In this document: in pieces, positions 16,712 through 26,413 of the stretch
Layout of the letters: every line of letters starts with the position of its first letter
Numbering within the stretch: position 1 is the stretch's first letter
Source of the DNA: Neobacillus sp. PS3-12
GTDB taxonomy: Bacteria > Bacillota > Bacilli > Bacillales > Cytobacillaceae
NCBI RefSeq assembly: GCF_030915385.1
Contig: NZ_CP133268.1
Coordinates: 3,942,001-4,006,000 of the forward strand
Direction: 5' to 3'
Length of the DNA stretch: 64,000 bases
Translations under genes and position numbers: made by a program
Notes under the pieces: generated by a model
Database searches by the model: none
The model's input: the letters and a program-made list of their open reading frames with translations, nothing else
Told to the model about the DNA's origin: nothing

Positions 16712-19700
16712 ATGAGCTGGGAATACTCCGAGAACATGTTAGTTCAAAATAGTTCTGGTAATCTACTACATGATACTTTGGGTTGGGATGTCGTCTATGC
16801 ATACAATAAGGAGATATTGGGTGAAGGTGGAACAGTAGGCAGAAAAACATATAAAGAAATTGTCCTGGTGCGTTATCTCAAAAGAGCCCTTTTTGAGAAC
16901 AACGACTGGCTTACGGACGAATTATGTGAAGAAGCCATTAAAAACCTGATGGCATATTCTTCTTCCAATTCTCTGATACAGATCAACCAAGAGAAATATG
17001 CTATGTTAAAAGATGGCATTCCTATTCAATTTAAAAAAACTAACAATGAATTTGAAATTCGGCGTGTTAAGGTATTTAACTTCAAAGAGCCGGAGAAAAA
17101 TCATTTTCTAGCGGTAAAGGAAATGAAAATTCATGGTGATCTTTATCGTCGAAGAACAGATATTGTCGGGTTTGTTAATGGTATTCCACTTCTCTTTATT
17201 GAGCTTAAGAAGCAAAATGTAGATGTAAGAGATGCCTACGACTGTAACTATAGAGATTATCAAGATACAATTCCTCAATTATTTCATTTCAATGCCTTCC
17301 TGATGCTTTCAAATGGATTGGAAGCAAAGGTTGGTACGCTCGGAAGTAAGTATGACTTTTTTCACGAATGGAAACGTTTAAATGAGGAAGATGTCGGTTC
17401 TGTTGATTTAGAGACCATGCTTCTCGGTATTTGCCAAAAGAAAAATTTTATGGACTTATTTGAAAATTTCATACTCTTCGATAATTCAGGTGGTAGAACA
17501 GCAAAGATATTGGCGCGCAACCACCAGTTTCTTGGAGTAAACGATGCCATAGAGTCATATAAAGCACGCAAGATAAGAAAAGGAAAGTTGGGGGTATTTT
17601 GGCATACTCAAGGTAGTGGAAAAAGCTATTCTATGGTTTTTCTTTCACAAAAAATTCGCAGGAAATTCACAGGTTCTCCTACTTTCGTTATCTTGACTGA
17701 CCGAGATGAACTTAATAAGCAGATTAGTGATACGTTTGAGGCTTGTGGATGTCTAGGTAATGTAGAAGCTAAGCAGTTTATTCCTTCAAGTGGTACAAGG
17801 TTAGTAGAAATGCTTAAAGGCAATCCAAGTTTTATTTTTACGCTCATTCACAAGTTTAATCAAACTGATGTTGAACCGATTATTCCAGATCATGACATCA
17901 TTGTTTTGTCTGATGAGGCACACCGGACACAAAATGGTATTTTCGCTGATAATATGTGTGCATTACTCCCAACAGCATCAAGAATAGGATTTACCGGCAC
18001 ACCTCTTTTCGCATATGACAATATTACTGAACGTACTTTTGGAAGCTATATATCAATTTACGATTTCAAAAGAGCAGTCGAAGATGGCGCAACTGTACCA
18101 CTTTATTACGAGAATCGAGCAGACATGCTAGATATTAAGAATCCTGAAATTAATGATGAGTTATTAAATGCCATTGAAGCAGCAGATTTGGATGTAAACC
18201 AGCAGGCAAAATTGGAACGTGAAATGGCCAAAGATATTCATATTCTTACTAGTAAGAAACGTCTAGATGAAATTGCACAAGATTTTGTTAATCACTATAC
18301 CGAACTATGGACAACCGGCAAGGCAATGTTCGTTTGTGTTAATAAGATAACTGCTGTTCGAATGTACAACCTTGTTCAGGAATACTGGGATCGGAAAATT
18401 GCAGAAGTTGAAAAGGAACTTGAAGGGGCCACACAGCAAGAGCACATGGAAATCAGTCGTAAGCTACAATGGATGAAAGAGACAGAAATGGCTGTCATCA
18501 TTAGCCAAGAACAGAATGAAATTGCCACATTTCAGAAATGGGGATTGGATATAAAACCACACCGCGAGAAGATGGAGAAACGAGAAATGGATAAAGATTT
18601 TAAAAATCCTGATCATCCATTCCGTATTGTGTTTGTCTGTGCAATGTGGCTAACTGGTTTTGATGTAAAATCATTATCTACTATCTATATGGACAAACCA
18701 TTGAAGGCCCATACTCTGATGCAAACCATTGCCCGCGCTAATCGCGTCTACGAAGGCAAGAGTAATGGTTTAATCGTGGATTATGTTGGAGTTGTCAAAG
18801 CCCTTAGAAAGGCACTTGCTGATTATACTGCTAAAAAGGGAGGAGATACCTCTGACCCAACGCCTGACAAAGAAAAGTTACTGTTGCGAATTTTTGAATT
18901 ACTAAAAGAGATTACGGATTACATGGCTGAGAAAGAGTTCAATTTGTCAAATCTTGTCCGTTCATCTGACTTTGTGAAGCTCGCGTTAGTAAGAGAAGGG
19001 GCCAATGTGATGTGTGTGTCTGCTGAAGTTAAGAAACGGTTTGAAATCATGGCAAGAGAACTATTCAAGCTATTTAAATATGTTGAGCGCAATGAAGTGT
19101 CTGATGACCATAGAGCGTATAAGAATGCAATAAGTGCAGTTTATGACCAGATGCAAGAGAAACGAAAACATTCCGACACTAGTGATCTGATGATTCAACT
19201 TCATAATATTGTCAGCGAATATATAATTGTTCTCGACGATTTTAAAGTATCTGAAGAAACTAAGAGGTTTGATATCAGTCGCATTGATTTTGAACGCTTG
19301 CAACAAGAATTTGCTAAAGCACGCAACAAGAATCTTTTGCTGAAAGACTTAAAAGACCTAGTTGAAGATCGTCTTGCAGAAATGATGAATCGAAATCCTG
19401 CTCGAATCAATTATTACGAACGTTACCAGAAAATCATTGAGGAATTTAATGCCGAACAGGATAAGGCAGTAATTGAAAAGACCTTTATTGATCTCACCAA
19501 TTTTGTAAATGATCTCAATGATGAAGAAAAACGCTATGCTCGTGAAGGGTTCGATAGTGATGAGGAATTAGCAATTTATGATCTTCTCTTGAAAGATTCA
19601 TTGACTACGAATGAAATTAAGAGAATAAAGCAGTTATCAAAAATATTACTGGAAAAAATTAAGGTAAAAATTGCTGAACTTGATCACTGGACAGATAAAG

Positions 19701-19840
19701 AAGAGACACAAGCTGCTGTAGATGTTCTAATAAGGGATACATTATGGAGTGAATTACCTGAAAGTTATGATGACTCGTCACTTACTTATTATCGACAAAA
19801 AGTATATGAATTTGTTTATACAGCATACCGAGCATCATGA
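16712..19840 (+). CDS. hsdR: Type I restriction endonuclease subunit
   Basis: The protein has 1042 residues and starts after AAGAAGGTCTTATA. HsdR translocates DNA with ATP and cleaves where translocating complexes stall. The N-terminal nuclease motif is RRRTDIVGF (D150) and FIELKKQN (E164, K166). The motor has Walker A TQGSGKS (~299-305), the DEAH box DEAHRT (~401) and FTGTPL (motif III). Later helicase motifs include FVCAMWLTGFDVKSLSTIYMDKP and QTIARANRVYEG. The length is normal and the frame intact, so the hsdMSR locus looks functional. A terminator follows within 15 bp. Confidence 0.95.
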   Translation: MSWEYSENMLVQNSSGNLLHDTLGWDVVYAYNKEILGEGGTVGRKTYKEIVLVRYLKRALFENNDWLTDELCEEAIKNLMAYSSSNSLIQINQEKYAMLKDGIPIQFKKTNNEFEIRRVKVFNFKEPEKNHFLAVKEMKIHGDLYRRRTDIVGFVNGIPLLFIELKKQNVDVRDAYDCNYRDYQDTIPQLFHFNAFLMLSNGLEAKVGTLGSKYDFFHEWKRLNEEDVGSVDLETMLLGICQKKNFMDLFENFILFDNSGGRTAKILARNHQFLGVNDAIESYKARKIRKGKLGVFWHTQGSGKSYSMVFLSQKIRRKFTGSPTFVILTDRDELNKQISDTFEACGCLGNVEAKQFIPSSGTRLVEMLKGNPSFIFTLIHKFNQTDVEPIIPDHDIIVLSDEAHRTQNGIFADNMCALLPTASRIGFTGTPLFAYDNITERTFGSYISIYDFKRAVEDGATVPLYYENRADMLDIKNPEINDELLNAIEAADLDVNQQAKLEREMAKDIHILTSKKRLDEIAQDFVNHYTELWTTGKAMFVCVNKITAVRMYNLVQEYWDRKIAEVEKELEGATQQEHMEISRKLQWMKETEMAVIISQEQNEIATFQKWGLDIKPHREKMEKREMDKDFKNPDHPFRIVFVCAMWLTGFDVKSLSTIYMDKPLKAHTLMQTIARANRVYEGKSNGLIVDYVGVVKALRKALADYTAKKGGDTSDPTPDKEKLLLRIFELLKEITDYMAEKEFNLSNLVRSSDFVKLALVREGANVMCVSAEVKKRFEIMARELFKLFKYVERNEVSDDHRAYKNAISAVYDQMQEKRKHSDTSDLMIQLHNIVSEYIIVLDDFKVSEETKRFDISRIDFERLQQEFAKARNKNLLLKDLKDLVEDRLAEMMNRNPARINYYERYQKIIEEFNAEQDKAVIEKTFIDLTNFVNDLNDEEKRYAREGFDSDEELAIYDLLLKDSLTTNEIKRIKQLSKILLEKIKVKIAELDHWTDKEETQAAVDVLIRDTLWSELPESYDDSSLTYYRQKVYEFVYTAYRAS

Positions 19841-19852
19841 TGAAATAAGAGT

Positions 19853-19877
19853 GGAGGAGATTTATCTTCTCCTTTTT
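19853..19877 (+). terminator. Terminator of the hsd operon
   Basis: GGAGGAGA-TTTA-TCTTCTCC forms an 8-bp stem with one wobble pair, followed by T5, directly after the hsdR stop codon. Confidence 0.75.
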
Positions 19878-20292
19878 GTTTACACAAAAATTTTAAATCT
19901 AATTTATATTGTGGTTACCAGAAATGTAAAGTAGAACGATAATTAACATTGATGAATTGTATCAAAAATACTCATAATATTGTTACAGTTATAAATTAAT
20001 GGTTTTTTTCAGCAAACAGGTCAATATCTTTTATCGAGCGTTATGTAATTTTGCTTTTAGTAAAAAATAATTTGGTTTTTAACATTAACAAAAATTTTTA
20101 ATGCGAATGATATAATTAAAGTATTATTTTCAAGGAAACAGTTATTGCTATTCTTCAAAAATCAAATTCTTATAGGGCACTTTTAAAAACAAAAAAACAA
20201 ATTTTCTAAAAGACTTTTGATTAATAATAATGGGAGGTTTTTAATGTATATTGAGTAATAAAAAATCCAAAAATTGAAAGGATTAATGGATT
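19878..20292. other. Upstream region of the AAA-subtilase pair, with a mini-ORF
   Basis: The region is AT-rich and likely carries the promoter of the next operon (a TATAAT-like hexamer at ~20110). At 20244-20258 GGGAGG precedes a 4-codon ORF (ATG TAT ATT GAG TAA), 34 bp before the ATPase start. It may be a regulatory upstream ORF or chance. Confidence 0.4.
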
Positions 20293-21300
20293 ATGAATGC
20301 TGATTTGTATAAAAGACTTTTTAAAGCAATTTTCTCTGAGGATATAATTGCTTTAAAAAAAATAGCAGATGTCATTATTTCAAGTGAACGGCAGAACAAC
20401 CATAATGTTTTAGCTAATTCTTTAGAAAAAATCAAGTACAATGAAAAACCCAAGGTGAAAAACGGATTTGCTAAATTCATAAATGAAAAAAACAGTAGTA
20501 GTAGTAGTAGTATGGGCGCTTTACCAACTAGTAAACGAAATAATATGCAGTTGGTTTCATATGTTCCACGTAATCAATTAAAGCATCATATGATTCTAAA
20601 TAATGAAATTGAAAATAAACTTTTGTGTATTGAAAAGGAATATATGGCGAAAGAACGTCTTGCCAAGTTTAACCTAACACCAAAGAAAAAGGTTCTTTTG
20701 TATGGAGCACCTGGATGTGGGAAGACTCTTGCAGCGGAGAGATTGGCATGGAATTTAGGGCTACCTTTATTAAAGGTTAGGTTTGATTCATTATTGTCAT
20801 CGTATTTTGGGGAATCAGCTTCAAATTTACGAGCTGTTTTTGATTTTTGTAAAAACGAACCTGTTGTTTTGTTACTTGATGAATGCGATTTTATTGCAAA
20901 GTCTAGAATAACTAGCCAAGATGTTGGAGAGGTGCCTCGAATTGTAAATATGCTGCTCATGCTATTGGATGAATATAATTCACCGGGTTTAGTAGTTGCT
21001 ACTACAAATTTGAAAGTATCTCTTGATGAAGCACTATTTAGAAGATTTGATGTTGTCATTGAGATACCTAAACCATCTGTTGATGAAATAAAAAAATTAC
21101 TTTATACTACATTTTCTGCAATGAATGTTAGCAAGGATATAGATTGGGATTCTCTTGCTAAACAACTTAATGGACATTCTGCAGCTAATATCGTTTCAAT
21201 TGCACAAAATGCTGCTAAAAGTTGTATCTTGGAAGGCTCAAATATCGTGAAAAAAGAGCATATTTTAGGAGTAATTAAAGATATATCTATGAAATATTAG
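20293..21300 (+). CDS. AAA+ ATPase paired with subtilase
   Basis: The protein has 335 residues from ATG 20293, preceded by AAAGGA. The classical AAA+ core spans ~95-330. Walker A is GAPGCGKT (~138-145), Walker B LLLDECD (~193-199), sensor 1 VVATTN (~235), and an arginine finger RRF at ~250. A small helical lid follows (AANIVSIAQNAAKSC). The N-terminal ~90 residues are helical and end in a serine run encoded by six AGT repeats. The pore-like FGESASNLRAVF resembles substrate-unfolding AAA+ proteins. The next gene, an S8 protease, starts 12 bp downstream, so the ATPase probably regulates or feeds that protease. Such pairs recur in defence islands; this role is inferred. Confidence 0.88.
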   Translation: MNADLYKRLFKAIFSEDIIALKKIADVIISSERQNNHNVLANSLEKIKYNEKPKVKNGFAKFINEKNSSSSSSMGALPTSKRNNMQLVSYVPRNQLKHHMILNNEIENKLLCIEKEYMAKERLAKFNLTPKKKVLLYGAPGCGKTLAAERLAWNLGLPLLKVRFDSLLSSYFGESASNLRAVFDFCKNEPVVLLLDECDFIAKSRITSQDVGEVPRIVNMLLMLLDEYNSPGLVVATTNLKVSLDEALFRRFDVVIEIPKPSVDEIKKLLYTTFSAMNVSKDIDWDSLAKQLNGHSAANIVSIAQNAAKSCILEGSNIVKKEHILGVIKDISMKY

Positions 21301-21312
21301 TGAGGTGGAACC

Positions 21313-23883
21313 ATGCCAAATAGAGACGATTTTTCGCATCTTCCTTTACCATTAATTTTAACTGGCAAACCAAAAATAAGAGCCGTTGTACCACCAGATC
21401 CAAGAACTTTAGAAAACAGGGCAAATAGAAAAAATCATGGAGGGTATATTAAAGGGCAAACTTCACGGTTATCAAAATTTTGGAAGGAAAAACAAGAAGA
21501 GCGAATAAAAGAGCATTTACCAGAAATAAAAACTGGTATTCCTATTCTATTAGAAATTGATCCTAACAGTGATGTAAGTTTTCTAAAGGGCTTGGGTTTT
21601 GAAGTTATTTCTGAACTTGAAAATGGCTATGTAATTGTTTCAAATGGAGATACTGATTTTGCAGTTTTAAATCAAAAGACAGATGAGTTTATAAATGAAG
21701 TTTCGACAAGGTGTAATACACCTGCTCGTGTGTATGCTTTACACGAAGATGATTCTAGGTTAAAAAAAATCTTTGGAAAAAACTTAATGAAAATCTGGGA
21801 AACAATAAAAGATGACTATAAATATGACGTAGATGTCAGTATTAGTTGTTCAGGAAATATATTTAATTTGGAACAGCCACCACAAAAAGAAGAGGGAATG
21901 AATGAGCAAGAATATAAAGCTAGTGTAAGATATAGAAATTGGGAAAGAAAGTATTACCAGGCTTACGACGAGTGGGATCAATTAAAATTTGAACGTGAGC
22001 ATCAATTCGAAAGTTTTATCCACCATTATAATGGTAAATTTATTGGATCTTATGTTGATAATGATCCCATTTTTTTAGAGCTATGTGATAGCTTCTCAGT
22101 AAGAGTAAATGTAAATGGAAAATGCTTAAAGGATTTAGTATATAACTTTTCACCCATATTTGAAATTGAATATGTTGGTGATTTATGCATTGGAAAATCA
22201 ATGGAATCTCCTTTGGGTGAGGTAAATCCTAGTGTTACAATACTTCCTCCTGATGATGATGCTCCTATTGTTGCAGTTATTGATAGTGGAATCGAGGAAG
22301 CACATAAATACATAGAACCAGCAGTACTTGTTGCTGATTCAAAATGTTATGTTCAGGGAACAACATCTGTTTCAGATGAAGTGAAAGATGGAGGGCATGG
22401 TACAAGAGTAGCGGGGGCGATCCTGTATCCAGCTGGAATACCACAGGAAGGTACATATAAATTACCTTGTTACATTAGAAATGCCCGTGTTTTAAATGAA
22501 AACAACGAGCATTCGGTACAGTGCAGTATTTTTCCTCCACTTATTATAAAAAAGGTTGTAGATGAGTTTTCAAAAGTAGCTCAAAGAAAGACTAAGATTT
22601 TTAATCATTCTATCGCTGAAATTGGTTCATGCGAAATAAAACATATGTCACCATGGGCTGCAGAAATTGATGTGCAAAGTTATGAAAATGACATTCTATT
22701 TATTCAAGCCACTGGTAATATTTATGATAATACAATAAAAGATTTCTACAAAGATGGGTTTACGTATCCAAAGTATTTGTTTGAAGAACAATCTAGAATA
22801 GCAAATCCGGCACAGAGTATGCAGGCCTTAACAGTTGGATCTATTTCACATTCCAATTATGAAACAGAAGATGCAATAAGCATTGGATTTGAAAATGAAC
22901 CTTCTGCATTTTCACGTACAGGTGCAGGGATTTGGAATTCTATTAAGCCTGATGTAGTAGAATATGGTGGAACATGGGTGAAAAACAAAGAAGGTGAAGA
23001 AATACAACTCACAACACCTCCAGAAGTTTGTCCTGAGCTGCTAAGAACTTCTCCTGAAGGTCCCGCATTTTCCAAAGATGCAATAGGTACATCTTTTGCT
23101 GCACCTAAAGTTGCATATATTGCTGCAGAAATTCAAAAATTATTTCCTACATCTTCAGCATTATTATATAGAGCCTTGATAGCACAATCTGCCAGATGGC
23201 CGATCAGTGTAAATAAAAAGTTTGAAAATGCACAGGACATTATTAGACATGTTGGATATGGTCTTCCCAATGTTATCAGAGCAACTCAAAATAATGAATA
23301 TCGTATTACTTTGGTTACAGAGGAAACTTTATTTTTATCTGAAGGACAGGCTCATATTTTCAAAATACCTATACCAGAAGAATTGTCTGCTGTTGGTGAA
23401 GATTTTGATATTCTTATAGAAATTACATTATCTTATGCGGCGAAACCAAGAAATACAAGGAGAACGATAAGTAGATATTTATCTACTTGGCTCGACTGGA
23501 GATGTAGTAAAATAGGGGAAAGTATTGATTCTTTTGCAGAAAGAATTTTAATTACTGGTAGCTCAGTTGATGACGATGGAAACTTTAATTGGGTCATTGG
23601 TGAGCAAAGTAATCACGGTCAAGCAAAAGATTTTTCACGTTCTTATAGCTCACTCCAAAAAGATTGGACAATTATTAGGTCAAATCAGCTAACTGACGGT
23701 TTTTGTGTTGCAGTTCGTGGACATAAAGGTTGGGATGCGAATGAGCCAGCTAAATATTCTTTAGTAGTTAGTTTCGAAGCGATAAATCAAGATATAGAAA
23801 TATACGAAAAAATACGTAATCTAATTGAAGTTGAAATTGATAACTTGGAACAAGAGATTGAAGTGGAAAATGTTGATAGGTAG
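21313..23883 (+). CDS. S8 family subtilisin-like serine protease
   Basis: The protein has 856 residues; its ATG follows GTGAGGTGGAACC. It has no signal peptide or membrane anchor, so it is probably cytoplasmic. The S8 triad is present in order: Asp in VAVIDSGI (~323), His in GGHGTRVAG (~362), and Ser in GTSFAAPK (~594), with the oxyanion Asn in FIQATGN. About 310 residues precede the catalytic domain and ~230 follow it. They are not recognisable and may sense a trigger or bind the ATPase. It is co-transcribed with the AAA+ gene. It lies immediately downstream of a type I restriction locus and 10 kb from a STAND nuclease, so a protease-based antiphage role is plausible but unproven. Confidence 0.9.
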   Translation: MPNRDDFSHLPLPLILTGKPKIRAVVPPDPRTLENRANRKNHGGYIKGQTSRLSKFWKEKQEERIKEHLPEIKTGIPILLEIDPNSDVSFLKGLGFEVISELENGYVIVSNGDTDFAVLNQKTDEFINEVSTRCNTPARVYALHEDDSRLKKIFGKNLMKIWETIKDDYKYDVDVSISCSGNIFNLEQPPQKEEGMNEQEYKASVRYRNWERKYYQAYDEWDQLKFEREHQFESFIHHYNGKFIGSYVDNDPIFLELCDSFSVRVNVNGKCLKDLVYNFSPIFEIEYVGDLCIGKSMESPLGEVNPSVTILPPDDDAPIVAVIDSGIEEAHKYIEPAVLVADSKCYVQGTTSVSDEVKDGGHGTRVAGAILYPAGIPQEGTYKLPCYIRNARVLNENNEHSVQCSIFPPLIIKKVVDEFSKVAQRKTKIFNHSIAEIGSCEIKHMSPWAAEIDVQSYENDILFIQATGNIYDNTIKDFYKDGFTYPKYLFEEQSRIANPAQSMQALTVGSISHSNYETEDAISIGFENEPSAFSRTGAGIWNSIKPDVVEYGGTWVKNKEGEEIQLTTPPEVCPELLRTSPEGPAFSKDAIGTSFAAPKVAYIAAEIQKLFPTSSALLYRALIAQSARWPISVNKKFENAQDIIRHVGYGLPNVIRATQNNEYRITLVTEETLFLSEGQAHIFKIPIPEELSAVGEDFDILIEITLSYAAKPRNTRRTISRYLSTWLDWRCSKIGESIDSFAERILITGSSVDDDGNFNWVIGEQSNHGQAKDFSRSYSSLQKDWTIIRSNQLTDGFCVAVRGHKGWDANEPAKYSLVVSFEAINQDIEIYEKIRNLIEVEIDNLEQEIEVENVDR

Positions 23884-24277
23884 GATAAAAAACGGTTGTT
23901 AAAATATGTTGAGCCAGGAATAGTCTTAAGAAGAGATTTAAAGTCGACTTCCAGACTCTTTAGGTTTACTTACAAAAAAATGTTAGGCTCATATAATTGA
24001 AAAAGATGAATAAATTTACTTTTTAATATGTTTTATGAGGTAAGTAAAACTACATCATTTATTAAAATTCTACTATTAGCAGTCAAAATCTATGAAGTGC
24101 GGTAACATTTGGGATGCTACAAAGCATCTGTGGCATCATTTTGGCAACAAACTAAAAATAACTATGGAATATTAACGATTGATTATTTATGAAAAAATGC
24201 CCAAGAATCCTTGATTATGAAGATTTTTGGGCATTATCGGTAACAAGAGGTAACAGTAAATAATTTACTACCCGACC
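23884..24277. other. Spacer between protease and first att-like repeat
   Basis: No gene is seen. The only clear structure is the minus-oriented terminator at 24192-24235. Confidence 0.6.
24192..24235 (-). terminator. Minus-strand terminator next to the integrase tail
   Basis: TGCCCAAGAATC pairs with GATTTTTGGGCA, and read on the minus strand it ends in T6. It lies downstream of the integrase remnant at 24519 and probably terminated that gene. Confidence 0.65.
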
Positions 24278-24320
24278 TTGACAGGGTGGGGGTCACAGGT
24301 TCAAGCCCTGTACAGGTCAT
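24278..24320 (+). repeat. att-like 43-bp repeat, copy 1 (tRNA 3' end)
   Basis: This is one of three identical 43-bp copies (with 26414 and 34985). It contains a T-arm (ACAGG-TTCAAGC-CCTGT) preceded by a GGGTC variable loop and followed by ACAGGTCA, so it reads as the 3' half of a tRNA gene. The 5' half of a tRNA is absent upstream. This is typical of an attachment site left when an element integrates into a tRNA 3' end. The isoacceptor cannot be fixed from the fragment. Confidence 0.75.
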
Positions 24321-24366
24321 TGGGTGCCAAACCCGTAGAACCCTTCGGAACAAAGGGTTCTTTGAT

Positions 24367-24398
24367 AAAAGACTGCTTCTTCGGGAGTGGTCTTTTTT
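24367..24398 (+). terminator. UUCG hairpin terminator after att copy 1
   Basis: AAAAGACTGCTTC-TTCG-GGAGTGGTCTTTTTT forms a stem with a UUCG tetraloop and T6. A second small hairpin (GAACCC/GGGTTC) precedes it. The same pair follows att copy 2. Confidence 0.75.
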
Positions 24399-24518
24399 AT
24401 TGTTTTCTCCTGTATTTTTATACACTGCACAATGACTGCACAGAAATTGCACGAGACCGTCATCCTGTCTTACCGTGTCAATGCCTCCAAACATTCCATT
24501 TTGTATTTTTTTTGTCCA

Positions 24519-24632
24519 TTACGTCCAGAATTGGTTATCGAAACAATCGGCTGTTTTCCGCTGCATTTCTTCATTGGGGTTTGGGAGTAAATATCAAGCG
24601 TAATCCCGACCCTTGAGTGCCCCAGGCATTGA
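24519..24632 (-). pseudogene. Tyrosine integrase C-terminal remnant (copy 1)
   Basis: The minus strand matches the last ~35 codons of the integrase at 26655-27149 (GHSRVGITLDIYSH...EEMQRKTA..FDNQFWT stop) with a few substitutions and a frame change. Homology stops near 24632 and the rest of the gene is missing. Together with the att copy at 24278 it forms a ~350-bp direct repeat with 26414-26765. Confidence 0.8.
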
Positions 24633-25199
24633 GTAATTATATAAAAATCTTAATCTATCAATATTAACTTTTTATACTTTTGAAAAAAAACAACACTTTA
24701 AGAATATTCCCCCCTTAAGGTTCTATTTTTTGCTTAAGCAAAAGCAGTTTGAAAAAATTTTAGCCCTTCTCAATCGAGCGGGGATTTTTCCATTTCATTT
24801 ACCAATTCAGTAATATCCAATCATTATTGTAATAACCTCCAAAATGTCCTCTACCTCGTTGAAAGGATTAAAGCAGAAAAAACTCTCTTCCAAATAATAC
24901 GAGGGGAGATTTTATTTTGACTGCGGTATTGTGAAATATTTGCACTTTAAGCAGGTTTAAAATTAATTGGATTCCTTGAAATTTTTGAACCAAAGCTAAC
25001 TGATATGAAAAACAGTTATTTTAAAATTTTCAAAATATTTTTTGTAACTTTTGTAGTTATTTGTTAGATTCTGTAGGATTTATTATAAATTAAATACATG
25101 TAAGCGCTAACTAAGATTTAACCTGCATTAATGGGCAGTAAGACTCAACTGATGGAAGTTTCACTTTAAATTAATCATACATATTTGGAGGAATGAATA
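24633..25199. other. Upstream region of the asparaginase gene
   Basis: The region is AT-rich with no ORF. It holds a 16-bp palindrome TTTTGCTTAAGCAAAA near 24729, a weak hairpin at ~24879-24920 (CTCTCTT/AGGGGAG with wobbles) and a cre-like site at 25099. Confidence 0.5.
25099..25112 (+). promoter_or_regulatory. cre-like site upstream of asparaginase
   Basis: TGTAAGCGCTAACT matches 13 of 14 positions of the CcpA consensus TGWAANCGNTNWCA; only the last base differs. It lies ~20 bp after a TATAAA-like -10 region, a position where CcpA would block transcription. Carbon catabolite repression of the gene is therefore likely. Confidence 0.6.
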
Positions 25200-26351
25200 A
25201 TGAAGAAACTAACTACAAAGAAAAAAGTTGCTCTCACCGCACTAACATTACTGGCTCCAGGGATTATCATCATCTCTTCAAGTTACACCGATGCACCACA
25301 TCATGTTGAGGCTAAACAGATTACAACATCTAATACAACCAATCCAGTTAAGAAAAAATTACCTAACATTAAAATTCTGGCAACGGGTGGTACCATTGCA
25401 GGAACGGGCTCTACTTCGGTTCAAACTACCGGCTATCAGGCAGGTGTCCTAACTCCAGATCAACTAATAGAAGCGGTTCCAGGGCTAAAAGATATTGCTA
25501 ATATTTCAACTGAGCAGGTGGCACACATTGATTCTGGTATATCTAATACTGATGCTTTAATGGTCAAACTGGCGAAAGAGGTTCAAAAAGCATTGGACGA
25601 TCCAGAGTGTGACGGAGTTGTTATCACCCACGGAACCGATACAATGGAGGAAACGGCTTACTTTCTCAACCAGACTGTTCATTCTGACAAACCGATCGTC
25701 TTGGTTGGCGCAATGCGTCCTTCTACGTCACTCTCTGCTGATGGTCCGTTGAACTTGTATAACGCTGTAACACTGGCTGGTTCCAAGGAAGCTCGCGACA
25801 AGGGAGTCTTGATTTCCATGAATGACAAGATCGGAAGCGCTCGAGACACATTTAAAACGAATACCACCGATGTTGATGCCTTCGAAAATCCGGATCTCGG
25901 CTCCCTCGGCTATATACAAGGCGGTAAACCTTACTTCTATAATGTGCCAATTAAAAAGCACACTACTGAGTCCGAGTTTGATATTCGCAAGATCGCCGAA
26001 GACAATCTGCCTCGTGTTGATATTGTTTATTCTCATGCCAATGATGATCGTGTGATGGTTGACGCTGCAGTTGCTGCTGGTGCGAAGGGAATTATCCATG
26101 CTGGTACAGGTAACGGTTCTATCAATGAAAAGACGCTTCCAGGTCTTCAGGATGCTGTGAAGAAGGGGGTTGTCGTCGTTCGTGACACCCGTGTACCAGA
26201 AGGAATGGTTACTCACGAACAAATCGACGCAGACAACCACTTCGTCAATTCTGGTAACACCAACCCCCAAAAGGCTCGTATCCTATTGATGTTGGCACTC
26301 ACCAAAAACGAAGGTCCGAACAAGATCCAAGAGTACTTCAACGAATATTAA
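25200..26351 (+). CDS. ansB: Secreted type II L-asparaginase
   Basis: The protein has 383 residues; its ATG follows GGAGGAATGAATA. It hydrolyses L-asparagine to aspartate and ammonia outside the membrane. Residues 1-38 are a signal peptide: MKKLTTKKK, a hydrophobic core LTALTLLAPGIIIISSS, then a likely cleavage near VEA-K. No lipobox cysteine is seen, unlike B. subtilis AnsZ. Both active-site threonine motifs are present: ILATGGTIAGTG (~60-71) and ITHGTDTMEETA (~141-152). The length is normal. It is the only gene between att copies 1 and 2, so it is probably cargo of, or stranded between, integrated elements. A cre-like site precedes it. Confidence 0.93.
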   Translation: MKKLTTKKKVALTALTLLAPGIIIISSSYTDAPHHVEAKQITTSNTTNPVKKKLPNIKILATGGTIAGTGSTSVQTTGYQAGVLTPDQLIEAVPGLKDIANISTEQVAHIDSGISNTDALMVKLAKEVQKALDDPECDGVVITHGTDTMEETAYFLNQTVHSDKPIVLVGAMRPSTSLSADGPLNLYNAVTLAGSKEARDKGVLISMNDKIGSARDTFKTNTTDVDAFENPDLGSLGYIQGGKPYFYNVPIKKHTTESEFDIRKIAEDNLPRVDIVYSHANDDRVMVDAAVAAGAKGIIHAGTGNGSINEKTLPGLQDAVKKGVVVVRDTRVPEGMVTHEQIDADNHFVNSGNTNPQKARILLMLALTKNEGPNKIQEYFNEY

Positions 26352-26413
26352 GATCGGGTTAGAATAGCCACTCATTTGAAGAGATGGTCAATATAATTTT
26401 TTGCAATCTGATT

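Noticed and set aside
24278-24320. Complete tRNA gene
   Set aside because: Only the T-arm half is present; no acceptor, D-arm or anticodon stem partner exists upstream of any of the three copies.
24278-24616. Open frame of ~110 codons across the att repeat and integrase tail, and similar frames at 26384-26750
   Set aside because: These translate tRNA-end, terminator and antisense integrase sequence. They have no ribosome binding site and arise only because the repeat is open by chance.
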